Shown: positions 1-10,959, numbered from the stretch's first letter. The stretch is 64,000 bases of DNA from Euryodendron excelsum (GCA_033060915.1 CM065378.1:12225001-12289000); one strand, 5' to 3'. The notes: generated by a model from the letters alone, not told the origin. Program-made: numbers and translations.

Positions 1-23
1 AAACTTTTGAAAGGTTCAATGAT

Positions 24-470
24 TTGTGTACCAAGGCACATGATATGGAGTTACACTTAAGCAAAAGACGAAGGTCAAGGGTGGTTGATAAAGTTGAAAC
101 CTCAGCTATAGTCGAAACAAAAAATAAAGCTCCTGTGGTCATTAGGAATAGGGCTCTTATGATAATTGGTGTCCAGAAGCCTGGAGATACTAAAAAGATC
201 AGCATGAAGGAAAGGATGGAGAGGACATATTCTTTCAGGAATGATTTAGTAGAAGATCTCTTTGAAGATCTCCTGGAACAAGACCTGATCTCATTTCCTG
301 AAATAAAAAGACCTCATGAAGTAGGCAAGACAGATGATCCAAAGTATTGCCCATATCACCGTTTGATCAGTCATCCATTAAAGGAGTGTTTTGTCTTAAA
401 GGATAAAATCCAAGAACTCCTTAATTCAAAGGTCATCACTCTCTCCCCTCCAGAAAAAAACAACAGCTAA
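24..470 (+). pseudogene. Retrotransposon gag fragment with CHHC zinc-knuckle-like motif
   Basis: This 148-codon frame resembles the part of plant Tat-type gag/pol that carries the phrase KYCPYHRLISHP. Cysteine and histidines are spaced C-X2-H-X4-H-X4-C (about 345-385), a variant of the retroviral CCHC knuckle that would bind RNA. The frame is lost in the A-rich tract near 455-465: the following bases (about 470-540) encode an acidic-to-basic stretch in another frame, as if a base had been gained or lost. The true start lies upstream of the window, so the ATG at 24 is only the first methionine in the open frame. Confidence 0.7.
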
Positions 471-552
471 CCCTGTCACTACTGATGATGGTGACGAAGG
501 AGAATGGATTGTGTATCAATCAAAAAGTATGAAAAAGAAATAGAATGCTGCA

Positions 553-1113
553 TTGAAGGCAAAAACTAGGAAGCATCGAAAGACGGTGGATTCCAAGAAG
601 AAGAAAAGACCCAAAGTCACTAAAGACAAGAAGAAGAAGACTCACAAGAAAAGAAAAGGAGAAAAATTAGTCCCTGAGGAGCTTCTTGAACAACTTTCTC
701 ATTTTCCAATCACATTCGAGGAATTCTTGCCTCCAGAACTTCAGTATGATGAGTTACAAGCACATTTTGGCAAGAGAAAGAAAGTTAAGGTAGATGTAGT
801 CCCTTGTTTAACCATCGTTGTGATAAGCGATGATGAAAAAGAAGTAACAAGTCCTGAAACTAAGGAAGGAGGGCATGTTTCATTCCCCATTTATATACCT
901 GACTCCCCGAAACATAAAGCAATATCACCAACATACACTTCAGTCCTTCCAAAAGAAGATTTATGGCTTTTCATGGCAGCTTTACCAGAGTACTCTCTGG
1001 TACCACCAATGTACTATCTGAATACTCCAGAATATATAAGAGAGTCAGAACAAAGAAATTTGGAGTACAAGTCTGACACAGAGCTCGTGAGACATTCGCG
1101 ACGACGACTGTAA
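553..1113 (+). pseudogene. Charged linker region of retrotransposon polyprotein
   Basis: An open frame of 186 codons begins with a strongly lysine-rich stretch (roughly residues 1-40) and continues as an acidic, proline-containing region with no recognisable enzyme domain. It lies between the zinc-knuckle-like fragment and the gag-like modules, so it is most simply a spacer of the same polyprotein. It ends in a stop at 1111-1113, after which similar low-complexity coding continues in a nearby frame from 1153. No function can be assigned. Confidence 0.5.
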
Positions 1114-1152
1114 TTTGAAGATAATGAGTTAAAATGTCAATCAGATGATGAA

Positions 1153-1790
1153 TTGCTGAGTTACTCTGGGAAACGAAGAAAGCTATCTCAAATCGAAATC
1201 CCTTGTGAAGATTCGGAACTTAATTTTTTTCCTGAAAGCTCACAATACCCCTCTCCAGTGAGAACCTATGATGGAGAAAGTGTGTCAAGTGACCGTTTTG
1301 ATGTTCCTTGTAATGTCATCACTGTTGATGTGGATTTTGTTAATGGAGAAGTCCAAATCAGTAGCAGTCCAAATGATGATGAGAAAGCAAAGATTAAAGT
1401 CAGAAAAGGAGGAAATCAAGCAAAACTAAAAATTTCTTTAAAGAAAGAAGAACTTCGAGCTCCCCAAGACCATATAGTTGAAGCTAACCAAATTGCTAGG
1501 CATCCGTTTCCTCAATGGGTCGAAAGAGTCCCATTCCCACAGGGATATGCTGTGCCTCGATTTCCATTATATTACGGGGTTGGTTGTCCAAGGCGTCATT
1601 TAATTCATTTTCTCGCTCAATGTGAGAATACTGTGAAGAGCCAAGCGTTGCTTCTATGACAGTTTGTTCTCTCATTAGATGGATGAGCAGCTGATTGGTT
1701 CTTTAGTCTTCCTCCCAACTCCATCCCTAATTGGGATACAATGGCGGATCGATTCTATAAGAAGTTTTACCCCCCAAGACCTATATAACT
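1153..1790 (+). pseudogene. Gag-like core module 1 (broken by stops)
   Basis: After about 110 residues of charged linker, the C-terminal part of this frame (from about 1550) resembles the retrotransposon gag core: a stretch on partners such as YYGVGCPRRHLIHFLAQC followed by a DWF motif and FYKKFYPP. The frame has an in-frame TGA at 1657-1659 and another at 1684-1686, inside the core, and then continues readable to about 1790. The gag core forms the particle shell in active elements. The stops make this copy non-functional unless they are read through. Confidence 0.6.
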
Positions 1791-1959
1791 TGAAATGCTA
1801 GAACTTTGGGAAGATGAAGACCATACAACTGTCCAAACTTATTCTTTTTTCGAAGGAATTATCGAAGAAAAGATTGAAGCCGCCCTTGATCAGCGAGAAA
1901 TGGGAAGCTTCAGACCCAGAGATTTGTTCCCTCCATAGGTTGAGCAGACACCATTTCCA

Positions 1960-2380
1960 GAAGAATATGAACTCCCAAACTTTGCGATATATGAAGGGTA
2001 TGAGGATCCGGAGAAACACATTAAACGTTTTTTGAGACAATGCGGGGATACAGCTCAAAACCAAGCTCTCTGCTTACGTCAATTTCCCCTTTCCCTTGGC
2101 AGAATTTCATTTGACTGGTATTGTGCCCTTGAAGGAGTTGTGGTGCCGAGTTGGGAAGCGATGAAAAATGTTTTCATAGAATCTCAATGTTTCTATAGGC
2201 GAGATCCACAACATTTGAGAAATGTGTCCAAAATGCAAGATGAAGGAGAAATGACTGATGATGATGATCGATCTTTTGTCGGGTCTGTCAACATGGTCCA
2301 AATTAATGATGAGTTAAAGGAGGTTGAGAACAAAAATAAAGTTATTGCCAAAGCATTTCAAACTTACCTCACTTATTAAA
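1960..2380 (+). pseudogene. Gag-like core module 2
   Basis: A second gag-core-like segment follows about 400 bases after the first. It keeps the same architecture: a YEGYEDPEKHIKRFLRQCG stretch, a DWY motif, then a FIESQCFYRRDP segment. Its frame runs from about 1960 to the stop at 2377-2379, overlapping a frame that starts at 2032. Two gag-like cores in series, both downstream of the knuckle, is not the usual order. It could be a duplicated gag in this family or an internal rearrangement of this copy. Confidence 0.6.
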
Positions 2381-2436
2381 GGCGACCGTGTAATACAACT
2401 CAAGACCCTCAGACATCAATTGTACAAGAAGAAGTT

Positions 2437-3289
2437 TTGCAAGAAGAAGAGCAAGTAAAGTATGATGTTCTGGCTCACCTTAAGAAAATTCTAGCTTTAT
2501 TGAGTGTCTATGACGCGCTGAAGATGTCTCCAGAATTTAGAAAGTTTTTGATATATGCCCTATCAAGGCTCGAGGATTTTCATCAGGAAGCTGTAGTAAA
2601 GGGTCTCAAAGGGACTGCAATGTGTATGTCCCTAATTACATTTTGTGATGATGACATGTGTGCCGAAGTGTTGGATCACAATCGTCTGTTGTTTATCACT
2701 GGGCGTATCCTTGCCACCAAAGTCTCTCGGGTCATGGTTAATGGAGGATCGGCCGTAAACCTTTTGCCAAGAAAGGCCCTAAACTTGTTAGGTGTCCCAC
2801 CTTCTGCCAAGAAGGGCCCTAAACTTGCTAGGTGTCCCACTTTCACACCTGCGAGCAAGTCATCTGGTGATCTAGGGGTTCAACCAAAATGAACAACATC
2901 CTATGAGAAAAATCAAGTTACAAACAAAATTTGGAGACATCGATGAGGATACTGAATTCTTGGTGATTGACGTGGATACCTCTTATAATGCCCTTCTAGG
3001 ACGCCCTTGGGTGCATAATCATTACGCAATACCTTCTACTTTCCATCAATGCATCAAATATCCACTACCTTTTGAAGAGGGGTCTAAAAAGGAAGGGACA
3101 ATTATAGCCGACAGTGATCCATTCAATAGGGCAGAGGCCTATTATGCAGATGCTCGATTTTATTCAGGGACGTCACGGAAGAAAGAGAAAGAAAAAGATC
3201 TGAAGAAAACAAAAGGTACTCAAGCTCAGCAACAAAGTCTTTTCGATACATCTCGAAGTTTGAAAGAAAGCTGGGGGCAAGTGCCTTAG
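2437..3289 (+). pseudogene. Retroelement aspartic protease region, active site changed and frame broken
   Basis: The region has the protease signature of Tat-type elements: an active-site-like VMVNGGSAVNLLP (around 2731-2768) and the downstream LVIDVDTSYNALLGRPWVH segment (about 2960-3015). Family members have Asp where this copy has Asn (codon about 2740-2742), so the catalytic residue appears lost. A 40 bp direct duplication (2765-2804 and 2805-2844) shifts the frame just after the active site. A stop at 2890-2892 splits the region into two frames, 2437-2892 and 2903-3289. In an active element this enzyme cuts the gag-pol polyprotein. Confidence 0.75.
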
Positions 3290-3312
3290 TCCCGATAAAT
3301 TCAAACTTAGAA

Positions 3313-4659
3313 TTGAAGGATAAATTTATCTTACCCTTAAGGAAGACTGAATGCACATATGTGGACACCTACAACAAGTTTGTAGTTCCCTCCAAAGAAA
3401 GTGGGTCAAAACCTATTTCATTTCATTCGATGGGTGATCTTGAACAAAGAGTGGATGCAGAACAAGTTTCAAATATAGGAGACCCGATCTCTAATGTTGT
3501 AAAGCCTAAATATAGTGCAAGAACTACACATATGCTGGTAAAACTCGGTTTGGATCCTAGAAAAGTCTTAACAAAAGAAGTTGCACTGTTTGATGCTATG
3601 TTAACACAGTCTCAAAGAGAGGCCATCCAACAAGGGAAACCCATCACTTCAATAAAAGAGGGGTTAGGATATCATGAACCTTTCATAGAAAATCAGTTTT
3701 TGGTAAACATGATCACTACAGAAAAAGTCCCAAGAGACTTATATGAAGAAGAAGACGAAGAGGCATGTCTTACGCTAAGAGAGCTGGAAGAAGGAGGACA
3801 AGCTACCATTGACAAACTTCGTGAAATAAATCTCGGTGATAAAGGTGAAAATAAACCAACATTTATCAGTACAAACCTAACTGAACAAGAGCCTCAAAGA
3901 TATATCTCGTTCCTAAGAGAATATCGAGACATTTTTGCATGGAACTATGTTGAGATGCCTAGTCTTGATCCAAGGATTGCGATTCATAAGCTTGCGATGT
4001 ACCCTGGGAAGCAACTGGTCAAACAACCACAGAGACGAACTCAACCTGAACTGTCAACCCAAATTGAAGCTGAGGTTGACAAGCTCATCAAAGCTGGATT
4101 CATCAGAGAAGTGAAATATCCGACATGGTTGGCAAACATAGTATCAATCAACAAGAAGAATGGCCAGATCAGGGTGTGCATTGACTTTCGTGATCTGACT
4201 GAAACCTGCCCCAAAGATGATTTTCCTCTACCCATAACTGAGCTTCTCGTAGATGCAACTACAGGGTATGAGACCTTGTCATTTACTGATGGATATTCAG
4301 GATACAATCAAATCCAAATCGCACCTGAAGATGAAGAATTGACAGCCTTCAGAACTCTAAAAGGAGTCTTTTGTTATAAAGTGATGCTTTTTGGTCTGAA
4401 AAATGCTGGAGCTACCTATCAAAGAACTATGACCTCAATATTCGAAGATATGCTTTATAACATTATTGAGTGTTATGTTGATGATATTGTTGTCAAAACA
4501 AGGAAAAAGGGAGACCATCCCGAGGATCTAAGAAGAATTTTTGAACGCTTAAGGCGTTATCAACTTAAGATGAACCTGATGAAATGTACCTTTGGTGTTT
4601 CGTCAGGAAAATTTCTTTTTACCATTCTCAAGGTTAATAAAGAAAGATGTTCCCTTTGA
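3313..4659 (+). pseudogene. Retrotransposon reverse transcriptase (largest intact pol frame)
   Basis: This 448-codon open frame carries the reverse transcriptase core. Visible motifs include a primer-grip-side stretch with KQPQRRTQPEL, IRVCIDFRDLTETCPKDDFP, SFTDGYSGYNQIQ containing the first catalytic Asp, the FGLKNAGATYQR segment, and the catalytic YVDD box (about 4472-4485). The N-terminal third is a variable linker. After residues GKFL at about 4615 the frame changes abruptly: the connection segment expected between the polymerase and RNase H is missing, and the next recognisable residues lie in another frame. The ATG at 3313 is simply the first in the frame; the natural product would be a polyprotein. 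Confidence 0.88.
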
Positions 4660-5163
4660 ATGGGACCAAGCGTGCCAAAATGCCTTCGATAGCATCAAAG
4701 AATACCTCATGAAACCCCCAGTGCTCATGAGCCTAAAAAAGAAAGACCGCTTCTGTTATATATTGCAGCTCTTGATCACTCATTAGGAGCACTCTTGGCC
4801 CAACATAATGACCAAGGGAAAGAAAATGCCTTGTATTATCTAAGTTGTATTTTAGTTGGTGCAGAAGTTAACTATTTCCCAATTGAAAAAACGTGTCTGG
4901 CTTTTGTAATTGCATTGCAGAAGTTGAAACACTATGTCTTGGAACATGAAGTCAAATTAATATCTAGGGCTGACCCTTTGAAATATATACTTTCACGACT
5001 AGTTCTTCTGGGAAAAATTGCGAAATGGGCTGTTCTTCTTCAACAATTCTTAATTGAATATGTGTCCCAAAAAGCCGTAAAAGGGCAAGCCTTAGCAGAT
5101 TTCTTAGCAGCACATCCTGTTCCTGATGACTCACCTCTTTCCACTAATCTACCAGATAAATAA
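4620..5163 (+). pseudogene. First RNase H domain of retrotransposon pol
   Basis: The coding resumes with FSRLIKKDVPFEW and continues through an RNase H_RT-like domain: an ALDHSLGALLAQ-type stretch (about 4770-4800, reached by a frame change), YYLSCILVGAEVNYFPIEKT, then KLKHYVLEHEVKLI and KWAVLLQQFLIEY. It ends with ADFLAAHPVPDD, the usual border before the second RNase H in Tat elements. Frames are split between 4592-4786 and 4795-5163. The enzyme would degrade the RNA strand of the RNA:DNA hybrid during reverse transcription. The copy is broken by at least one frameshift near 4785. Confidence 0.75.
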
Positions 5164-5196
5164 GTGATGCAGATAGAAGTACAAAAAGAATAAAAA

Positions 5197-5661
5197 ATGT
5201 ATTTTGATGGAGCTTCAAGAAGCCCCGATGGCAAGAAACAAGAGAATTTCAAAAACAATAAATCAGGGGTTGTTATTGTGTTTGTGACACCAGATAACGC
5301 AGTAGTTCCTCACTCGTTCGCCTTAACAGAAGGATGCTCTAATAATGAGGCAGAATATGAATTTGTAATTGTTGAACTAGAACTAGCACTACAAATTTCT
5401 GTTTAAGAACTCACCATATATGGGGATTCTGAGTTAGTAATAAAGCAAGTACGTGGAGAATATATAGTGAAAAAGGCAAATCTTACTCTTTACCATGAGA
5501 GGGCTGATCAACTGCTTTCACAGTTCAAAAAAGTGCACATTTTTCATGTCAAAAGAAGAATGAATACTCGAGCAGACTCTTTGGAAGGTTTAGCCGCGTC
5601 ACTAGCCTTGCCAGAAAATAAAACAATCACTATAACTGTAGGAGAAAGAAGAGTTTTATAG
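5197..5661 (+). pseudogene. Second, archaeal-type RNase H domain
   Basis: A separate RNase H fold follows the first. Catalytic acidic residues can be picked out in order: Asp in MYFDGAS, Glu in NNEAEYE, Asp in YGDSELVIKQV, Asp in ADSLEGLAASL. A stop at 5404-5406 (TAA) interrupts the frame between the second and third residues; coding continues in the same frame to 5661. The extra RNase H is a known trait of plant Tat-lineage gypsy elements and supports the lineage call. Confidence 0.78.
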
Positions 5662-5694
5662 CCTTTAAATAAAATTCCAAATGTTGCTCCAGTC

Positions 5695-6978
5695 TTGACA
5701 ATCTACACAACAGAAGATGAGAAAGATTGGCAGGAGTCCTTCATAAATTATCTCCAACATGGAATATTGCCAGAAGAAAAAGCGAAACGTGCCGAGGTGA
5801 GACGGCGTGCCACTAAGTTCATTTTGTGGAATGATGCACTCTACAAAAATCCTTGGATGGAATATACATGCAATGCATAGCCAAAGGACAAATTCAAAAA
5901 GTCATGGCAGAAGTACATATGGGAGTATGTGGTGCACATCAGAGCAGCCCAAAGCTACACATGCAGCTAAAACAATTAGGCTACTATTGGCCGACCATGA
6001 TCTCTGATTGCATTGACTATTCAAAAAGATGTCAAGTCTGTCAATTTCATGGGAACTTCATCCATCAACCTCCAGAGCCTCTACATGTCACAACTTACTC
6101 TTGGCCATTTGCAGCTTGGGGTATGGACGTGATTGGGCCTTTTGTGCCTTCATCTTTAGCAGGATATCGATACATCTTCGCAGCGACAGACTACATCTCA
6201 AAGTGGACAGAAGCAGTGACATTAAAAGAAGTAAAAACTACAACTGTTGCAGATATCATCAGGACTCATATCATTTATAGATTCAGAATTTCTGAAAGTA
6301 TCATTACAGATAATGGACAACCATTCAAAAGTAATGCATTGTACAAGTTATATTCCAAGTACAAAATAAAGATCAATCATTCATCACGGTATCATGCACC
6401 TGCAAATGGTTTGGCGGAAGCATTCAACAAGACCCTCTGCAAAATACTTAAGAAGATGGTGGACAAAAATAAAAGAAGTTGGCATGAAAAAACTACAAGA
6501 AGCCTTGTGCGCTTATCGTACTTCATACAGAACTCCAACTTAAGCCACACCCTATTCATTAGTGTTTGGAGGGGAAGCGGTACTACCACTTGAAGTTTAA
6601 ATACCTTCTTTAAAGGTCGCGATACAAGAATCTTTGACTAAAGACGAAAGTGCAATGGTAAGATTTGTTGAACTTGAAACATTGGATGAACAAAGGCTTT
6701 TTGCCTAACAAAATTTGGAGATATATCAACAAAGGATGACAAATGCCTTCAACAAAAGAGTAAGGCTCCGTTGTTTTAAAAAAGGAGACTTAGTGTTAAT
6801 GGTTCGAACACCGATCATCGTGACTCGGCGAACTAAAGAAAAGCTCGAACCTAAATGGGAAGGCCCTTATGTGATTGAGAATGTCTATTCAAATGGAGCC
6901 TACTTGTTAACCATGATGGATGGTGAAAGAGTTATACCTCCCACCAATGCAAGGTTCTTAAAGAGGTACTACCCTTAA
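5695..6978 (+). pseudogene. Retrotransposon integrase, frameshifted
   Basis: The zinc-binding HHCC part is present (H in EVHMGVCGAH, CQVCQFH at about 6030-6050). The catalytic core shows Asp in GMDVIGP (about 6125), Asp in ITDNGQPF (about 6308) and Glu in NGLAEAFNKTL (about 6420), a complete DDE triad. The frame starting at 5853 runs to 6593, then is lost near 6490-6600. A C-terminal domain reappears at 6715-6978 with GDLVLMV and KWEGPYVIENV, and ends in the stop after RYYP. No chromodomain is seen, as expected outside the chromovirus branch. In active elements this enzyme inserts the DNA copy into the genome. Confidence 0.85.
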
Positions 6979-7006
6979 AATAACATTATTAAAAAAAAAA
7001 AAAAAA

Positions 7007-7180
7007 CAGCCCGCTAGGTTGAAAACCTAAAAGGGCCACCTAGGCAAAAGTTAGGGCAAGCCTGCTAGATTGAAAATCAAAAAAAGGCAGTCTAGGCAAA
7101 AATTAAGGCAATGAAAAAATAATAATAAGCCCGTTAGGTTGAAAACCCGAAAGGGCGGCCTAGGCAAAAGTTAGGGCAAT
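7007..7180 (+). repeat. Three tandem copies of a short post-integrase repeat
   Basis: A unit of about 50-70 bp starting GCCCGCTAGGTTGAAAAC and ending CTAGGCAAAAGTTAGGGCAA occurs at about 7007, 7060 and 7129, separated by A-rich runs. Each copy can fold because a CCTAGG-like end pairs with the CTAGG start. It sits directly after the integrase stop in the 3' non-coding part of the element. Confidence 0.8.
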
Positions 7181-7202
7181 TAATAAAATAAAAAAAAAAC
7201 TT

Positions 7203-7480
7203 CTGGCCCGCAAGAGTATAAACTGTGAACGGTTAAAACATACAATAAAATATTCATCAAGGACCCACTAATAGTGCAGTATGTGGCTAAACTGCTAAAA
7301 CACCTCACCAAAGTCCAAGGTGATAAATCTTAGGATACTCTTGGCCCGCAAGAGTATAAACTGTGTACAGCTAAAACAAATGAAACCATCATATTAACCA
7401 TTTATTTCCATAAACAAAATAAAAGATGAAAAAAATTAAATTCAAAGTTACATCCATCCTAATAAAAAGTCCAATCCAAT
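7203..7480. repeat. Post-integrase spacer with a duplicated 25 bp segment
   Basis: TGGCCCGCAAGAGTATAAAC is found at about 7204 and again at about 7343, each followed by CTGTG and a short CTAAAAC-like tail. The rest of the stretch is AT-rich with no coding signal. Confidence 0.6.
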
Positions 7481-7494
7481 CAAAGTAATAAAAT

Positions 7495-8539
7495 CTATTC
7501 ACTTAGGGCAGCATTTGCCATTTCAAAGGCTTGCTTCACAGCAACGTGACTCACACTCTTCTCCTTACTTTGAGCTAAAGCATCCAATGTACTTTGCAAG
7601 TCTTTCTCTGATTTAGATACATCCATGGCAATCTGAGTTAAGCGGCTAGTACGAGAAGAATGCTCAGCCTTACTTGAAGATAATTGAGTCTCAAGCTTAA
7701 AAAGAAGTTCTTTGGTCCGAGAAATTTCCTCTTCTAGTTTCGTAACATGTTGATCAGACTCTGTGACTAGAGAGAATACTTCTTTATATTGCGCTGTCAC
7801 TTTGTCAAGATGGAGTTTCTCGCTTTGGTATTGGGCTTCCAAATCTTCAACGGTAGAGTTTTGGTTCGGAAAGTTGGGCAATCGAGCTAATAATATTGAG
7901 TACTTGATAAAGGTCCTCACCTTCTTGAAAAATGGAGCAAAACTTAAGCCCATCCTCTTGAAAACAGCAAAAATTCAATTGGCAATATCTATCATGCTAG
8001 TAGTATCTGGGGCAGACTGCAAGAACAATATTATGCCACTTTGAATGGAAACAGTACCTTAATGAGTTGATATGTCTGAAAGATCGAGACCAACAGGTTT
8101 CTCAAGTCTAGAAAGCAAGCTTTCTAACTCAGCATCATTTATGTGACCATATGTACCTAAAAGACAATCTCACATCAGAAAGGAAAGTAAAGAAAATGTA
8201 CATAAGAATTCTCAAAGAATGTAACTCACCATGGTCTGAAGATTGCGGTGTAGGAGTTGACATTCCATCATCAGAAGTAGAGTTGATAATGGAATCTACA
8301 CCTGAAGAGCGATTTTATGTTAAGAGGGAAGATCCATAAAAATTTATGAAATGTGTATGGATCCATGAAAATATTATAACTCACCATGGCTTGGAGATTT
8401 CAGATTGGAAGCTGCTAATATATCTCCAGAAGTAGCATAAGCAGCAAAGCCTGAAAGAAATTTGAAACAGCAATAATAAAGATATTGTTATTAAGTTACA
8501 AATACGGAATAATAAATAATGTAGAAAAAACTGTGTACC
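7495..8539 (-). pseudogene. 3' exons of the antisense PMD gene, with coiled-coil tail
   Basis: Read on the minus strand, four introns can be drawn. The exon containing ASAPTNLSSSTPAI ends at 8539 (donor GTACAC); exons follow at 8450-8385, 8301-8230 and 8156-8058, and a terminal exon at about 8016-7495. The three middle exons are 66, 72 and 99 bp, all multiples of three and all phase 1. The terminal exon encodes about 150 residues with a heptad-rich stretch (EDLEAQYQSEKLHLDKV and onward), a likely coiled coil. The frame has a TAA at the end of the 99 bp exon and further stops early in the terminal exon, so this copy is probably not translated through. Confidence 0.6.
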
Positions 8540-10900
8540 TATAGCAGGTGTTGATGAAGAAAGATTAGTTGGGGCTGAAGCCATTGCCGAATCACCTGAA
8601 AAAGGAGGAACCTTAAGAGAATAAGTGAATTGTGCCGGTTGAAGGGAAACTTGGACTTCTTCTTTAGAAGAATGATGAGAAGCAGTATCATTTGGCGAAT
8701 AAGCAGATAGTGGGTTATAGTCATATAACTCGTCATCATCTTCGCTGCCATCCTCAATATTAGAATCAACACAAGTGTTATCCTCAAAAGAAGTAGAAGT
8801 AGAAGATTCATAAACAGAAGGTGAAAGAGGAGGTCCTATACTCCTTATTCAGATAGGCCCTAATGCATCCAACTTATGACCAGGGTCCTTAAACAGTTCT
8901 AGGATGGTCTTTTCATCATTGTCCACAAGAAAGGAGGACAAGTAATTTCGAAACCGGTCTAAAGGTGTAATTTCGAAACCGGTCTAAAGTTGAAATTTCG
9001 ACAATCGTTGGATTGGAAGGAGTCTCCTTGCAATGAGCAACTCAGCTTATTCTCGGGAAAACGCTTTCCAAGCTATCAATCTTAGCATTAGGATTGACTC
9101 TCTCAAAGATAAATGACCTTTTGTATGCCTCCTTACACATGTCTTCGAAAGTGTTGAGAAGACGATTGTAAGGTCGAGGAGAAGGTTTCAAAAAGGGGAA
9201 AGACCCAGAATTATGGAAAAGATGCTCTCCGCTTAAGCCTTGTCTAGCTTTCTTCTCTGGGCCTTTAGACGTGTTCCTTTGCATTTTCTTTGAAGGTTTT
9301 AAAGGTTTTGGTCTAGGATGACAGATAAATTGAAGCACGGTGAAGGAAGAAGCAGTCCACCAGTTAGCATAGGGCTTTGTCATGGATGGAGGGACTTCAG
9401 AATCAGGAAAACTCAAAGACCCTGTACCTCGCCGCATCATCTCATACCAATGATAATAAAATTCAGAAGGTTGTAATGATTGGCGACAAGATTGGTCAAG
9501 AGGTTTGGGGTATGCTTGAACAAACTTAAATTGACGAGCATAACGGTTAGGAGAATAAGGCTCAGCAATGAAAGATAAGCCTACCTTGAGTGTTAATACT
9601 CCAAGACGAAGAGAAATTAAATAGCTATGCCAAAAAGAGGTCATTCTTTCATCAATCGTAAGAATTCTAGGTGGTTCACCCTTAGGATCGAGAGCTCTAA
9701 AGTTGAACTCCTTAAAATGACTAAAAAAAGAGCCAAGTGTCAAATCTGGAGCAAATTGAGCTGCGGATTGATTTCCTATAAACCCTAAATAAGGTAGGAA
9801 TTCTTCATTAAAGTTCGGATAGTTGACCCGAGGATCTTCATGAGAATATGCCTTAGGGAAGTAAAGGGAAATCCAGCCATAAAGGTAGTGAAAAGGACCT
9901 TGTATGTTGTCTTTTCCAGGGGAAGGTGACCGAGCAATCCTGTTAAGATGACGATAAAGGGAAGCAAGAACAGGGACAGCAAGACTGAATCTGACACCTG
10001 TAGCCGTCTTGCCGGCCATAATATATGTGGTAGGGCGAACTTCATTAAGAAAGTGGGAAAATACAAATTCACTAAGCCAACATGCCAAAAAACCAACAAG
10101 ATATATCCCATCAGGAATACGTGGCTTACGACAGAAACTAGAAGATGTCTCGTCAGAAGGATGTACAAAACAAAAAGTCCAAGCAGCAAATTTCTTGGCT
10201 TCAGGAAAGGCAACATGAATGTTGAAAAGGGAACGGCGAATAGAAGATGTGTCATTAGAATAAAGGACATCATTGGTAGGAGTATATTCTTCATAAAACT
10301 CTCTTACAATGGGAAGACCACTAATGCAATGAAGATCCCATAAAGAAATTTCAATCTCTCCATAAATGGAATGAAAACTGTTGGTATCAGGGGACCATCG
10401 TTCCAAGAAGCCTTTAAACAAATTGGCATCCTTAGCAAAAGTAAATCGAGATAGATAAACTGCCGAATAAACACCTGCCTGCTTCAAGATTTCAAAAGAA
10501 GAAGGAAATATGTCGTCTAACCAATATTGCCAGATCGGACTTTGGAAGAAGGTAGGAGCACTGCGGACCAAGCCCATTCCAAGCCCTCGTTCTTCATCCT
10601 CCTAAGCATAACACCAAAGCTAGAAGGGGAAACTGAATGACTTTTCTCAATATCAGAGAAAGGACGAAGAAGAGAAACTGATGAGGAACCAAGATGCTTA
10701 ACTTCTCCTTTCTCGTTGATATCACAACGCTTTCGAATCCCTTCGTACACTAGGTTATGTGGCATGTGACGAGGAATATATGGTTTTAACTCTCTGGAAG
10801 ACAAGACAGCAGAGATAGGCTTGTGTCTGGCAATTCTGGGACCATCTTTGTCTAGCACGTCTTCTTCGTCACGACGGAGGTTCTCAAGTGTCTTTTCCAT
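8540..10900 (-). pseudogene. Antisense plant mobile domain (PMD, aminotransferase-like) gene inside the retroelement
   Basis: On the minus strand, an ATG at 10900 opens 127 codons. A one-base shift near 10580-10590 moves the frame into a 511-codon ORF (10577-9042). That ORF begins with FQSPIWQYWLDDIFPSSFE, runs through GEIEISLWDLHCISGLP, and includes hydrophobic helices such as DGIYLVGFLACWLSEFVF. This matches the plant mobile domain family, typified by MAIN and MAIL1, in which some members are host nuclear proteins and others lie inside transposons. After 9042 the coding continues with stops and a 25 bp duplication (8943-8992) to a Ser/Asp-rich region near 8540-8820. The gene faces the 3' LTR's opposite direction. 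Function is unknown; the location argues it is cargo of the element. Confidence 0.75.
8943..8992. repeat. 25 bp direct duplication inside the antisense gene
   Basis: TAATTTCGAAACCGGTCTAA occurs at 8943 and again at 8968, period 25. Because 25 is not a multiple of three, it shifts the reading frame of the antisense gene after the PMD. Confidence 0.85.
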
Positions 10901-10959
10901 GAGGAAGAAGTAAGCTCAACCTGTCAATGATTAGGCCAAACAAATGACGAGTGACAGCA

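Noticed and set aside
9785..10343. Three frames of 131-169 codons overlapping the PMD ORF on both strands
   Set aside because: They are shadows of the PMD coding sequence, with hydrophobic or basic composition and no domain.
7495..10900. PMD gene as an independent host gene
   Set aside because: It lies between the element's integrase and its 3' LTR with no break in the structure, so cargo is simpler; a host gene into which the element inserted would need integrase and LTR on one side only.
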